A stretch of DNA of 64,000 nucleotides from an uncultured Flavobacteriaceae bacterium (GTDB lineage: Bacteria; Bacteroidota; Bacteroidia; Flavobacteriales; Flavobacteriaceae), in assembly GCA_947500525.1 (NCBI GenBank), contig CANMSH010000001.1, forward strand, positions 62,001-126,000, read 5' to 3'. Numbering within the stretch: the first letter of the stretch is position 1; every line of letters starts with the position of its first letter. Of this stretch, positions 63,267 through 64,000 are shown one piece after another. The notes under the pieces were generated by a model. It made no database searches. It was given only the letters and a program-made list of their open reading frames with translations, and was not told where the DNA came from. The translations under genes were made by a program, and so were the position numbers.

Positions 63267-64000
63267 ATGAAATACTTTCCAATAGACTCGAAACTCTTTA
63301 TTCAGAATCGTAAAAATTTTGCAATGCAAATGCAAGCGAATAGTTTAGCTGTTTTTAATTCTAATGACATTTATCCTATAAGCGCAGACAGCACTATGCC
63401 CTTCGAGCAGCATAGAGATATCTTTTATTTAAGCGGAGTAGATCAGGAAGAAAGCATACTCGTGCTATTTCCCGACTGCCCCAAAGAAAAACATCGAGAA
63501 ATTCTATTTTTAAAAGAAACCAATGAACATATTGCAGTTTGGGAAGGTGAAAAATTAACAAAGGAAGCTGCATATAAAACTAGTGGTATTAAAACAGTGT
63601 ATTGGCTAAAAGATATGGAACGTATTCTTTTTGAAATTATGACGCAATGCCAGACTATTTATATAAATACAAATGAGCACTATCGTGCTTCAGTTGAGAC
63701 CGAAACTCGTGAAGATCGTTTTACAAAATGGATAAAAGACAAATATCCTGCGCATACTGTGGCAAAAAGCAATCCTATTTTACAACGCCTTCGATCAGTA
63801 AAAAATCCGCTAGAACTAGATTTAATACAACGTGCTTGTGACATTACAGAAAAAGGGTTTCGTAGAGTATTAAAGTTTGTAAAACCTGGAGTCATGGAGT
63901 ATGAAATTGAGGCAGAATTTATACATGAATTTTTAAGAAATCGTTCTAAGAAGTTTGCATATACCCCTATTGTTGCCTCAGGAAATAATGCCAATGTACT
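63267..64000 (+). CDS. Aminopeptidase P family protein, N-terminal part
   Basis: From ATG 63267 the frame is open to the window end (244 codons). It opens MKYFPIDSKLFIQNRKNFAM, then SLAVFNSNDIYPISADSTMPFEQHRDIFYLSGVDQEE, the N-terminal creatinase-like domain of M24B Xaa-Pro aminopeptidases, followed by the start of the pita-bread catalytic domain (ASGNNANVL, where the first catalytic His region begins). It removes N-terminal residues before proline. The metal-binding Asp/His/Glu set lies beyond the window. Confidence 0.9.
   Translation, partial: MKYFPIDSKLFIQNRKNFAMQMQANSLAVFNSNDIYPISADSTMPFEQHRDIFYLSGVDQEESILVLFPDCPKEKHREILFLKETNEHIAVWEGEKLTKEAAYKTSGIKTVYWLKDMERILFEIMTQCQTIYINTNEHYRASVETETREDRFTKWIKDKYPAHTVAKSNPILQRLRSVKNPLELDLIQRACDITEKGFRRVLKFVKPGVMEYEIEAEFIHEFLRNRSKKFAYTPIVASGNNANV

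Overview
The window reads as a chromosomal segment of a marine-type member of the Flavobacteriaceae (phylum Bacteroidota). The DNA is AT-rich. It carries gliding-motility genes (gldE, gldD), a secreted protein with a type IX secretion C-terminal signal, a type III glutamine synthetase, the fused Bacteroidota form of ribosomal protein L21, and promoters of the TTG-N19-TAnnTTTG kind. Shine-Dalgarno sequences are absent, and several genes appear to start with TTG or GTG. No phage, insertion sequence, CRISPR array or rRNA operon was seen. Most of the window is ordinary core genome.

Layout. 1-9.6 kb: a truncated GAF-domain protein, a LolC/E-type permease with rbfA, then mce and the ftsX-DUF3098-uppP-truB cluster, a monothiol thioredoxin-like protein, an SDR-type threonine dehydrogenase, two small envelope proteins and recX. 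9.7-20.6 kb: a large type IX-secreted protein, RNase G, a 30-residue basic protein, HU, the mutY-ssb-gldE-gldD motility cluster, heme A synthase, an LEA-like lipoprotein and an HMA-domain lipoprotein. 20.6-32.8 kb: an EamA transporter, rplU-rpmA, a flippase with dut, a LysE exporter, a ferredoxin reductase, an M23 peptidase-MerR-LemA-TPM operon, alaS and a GSCFA protein. 32.8-42.2 kb: two tandem M20 amidohydrolases, one broken by an in-frame stop; divergent type III and type II glutamine synthetases; a Ca2+/cation antiporter; and a BlaI/M56 regulatory pair behind two tandem operators.

42.2-46.2 kb is the least ordinary part. It holds long gene-poor stretches with several hairpins, a duplicated 17-bp motif, possible micro-ORFs, a 50-residue protein, tRNA-Arg(ACG), an SPW-like membrane protein, and an ECF sigma/FecR pair without a receptor gene. 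46.2-64 kb: aconitase, clpS, an M57 metalloprotease, prmA, tpiA, a lone DppB-type permease, pyrF, der, a gluconokinase/6-phosphogluconate dehydrogenase fusion, a PqqB-like lipoprotein, a TPM/YgcG protein, a large Asp-box beta-propeller protein, two small unknowns and the start of aminopeptidase P.

How they work together: envelope biogenesis and gliding (ftsX, uppP, gldDE, flippase, lolC/E, M23), translation and ribosome assembly (rbfA, der, truB, rplU, rpmA, prmA, alaS, rng), nitrogen assimilation (two glutamine synthetases) and central carbon metabolism (acn, tpiA, gntK-gnd, mce). I found no convincing new defence or mobile system. The best leads are the gntK-gnd fusion, the M56 sensor with a TonB-plug-like tail and its operators, the nonsense-broken amidohydrolase, the 30- and 50-residue proteins, and the hairpin-rich intergenic region at 42.2-44.9 kb.
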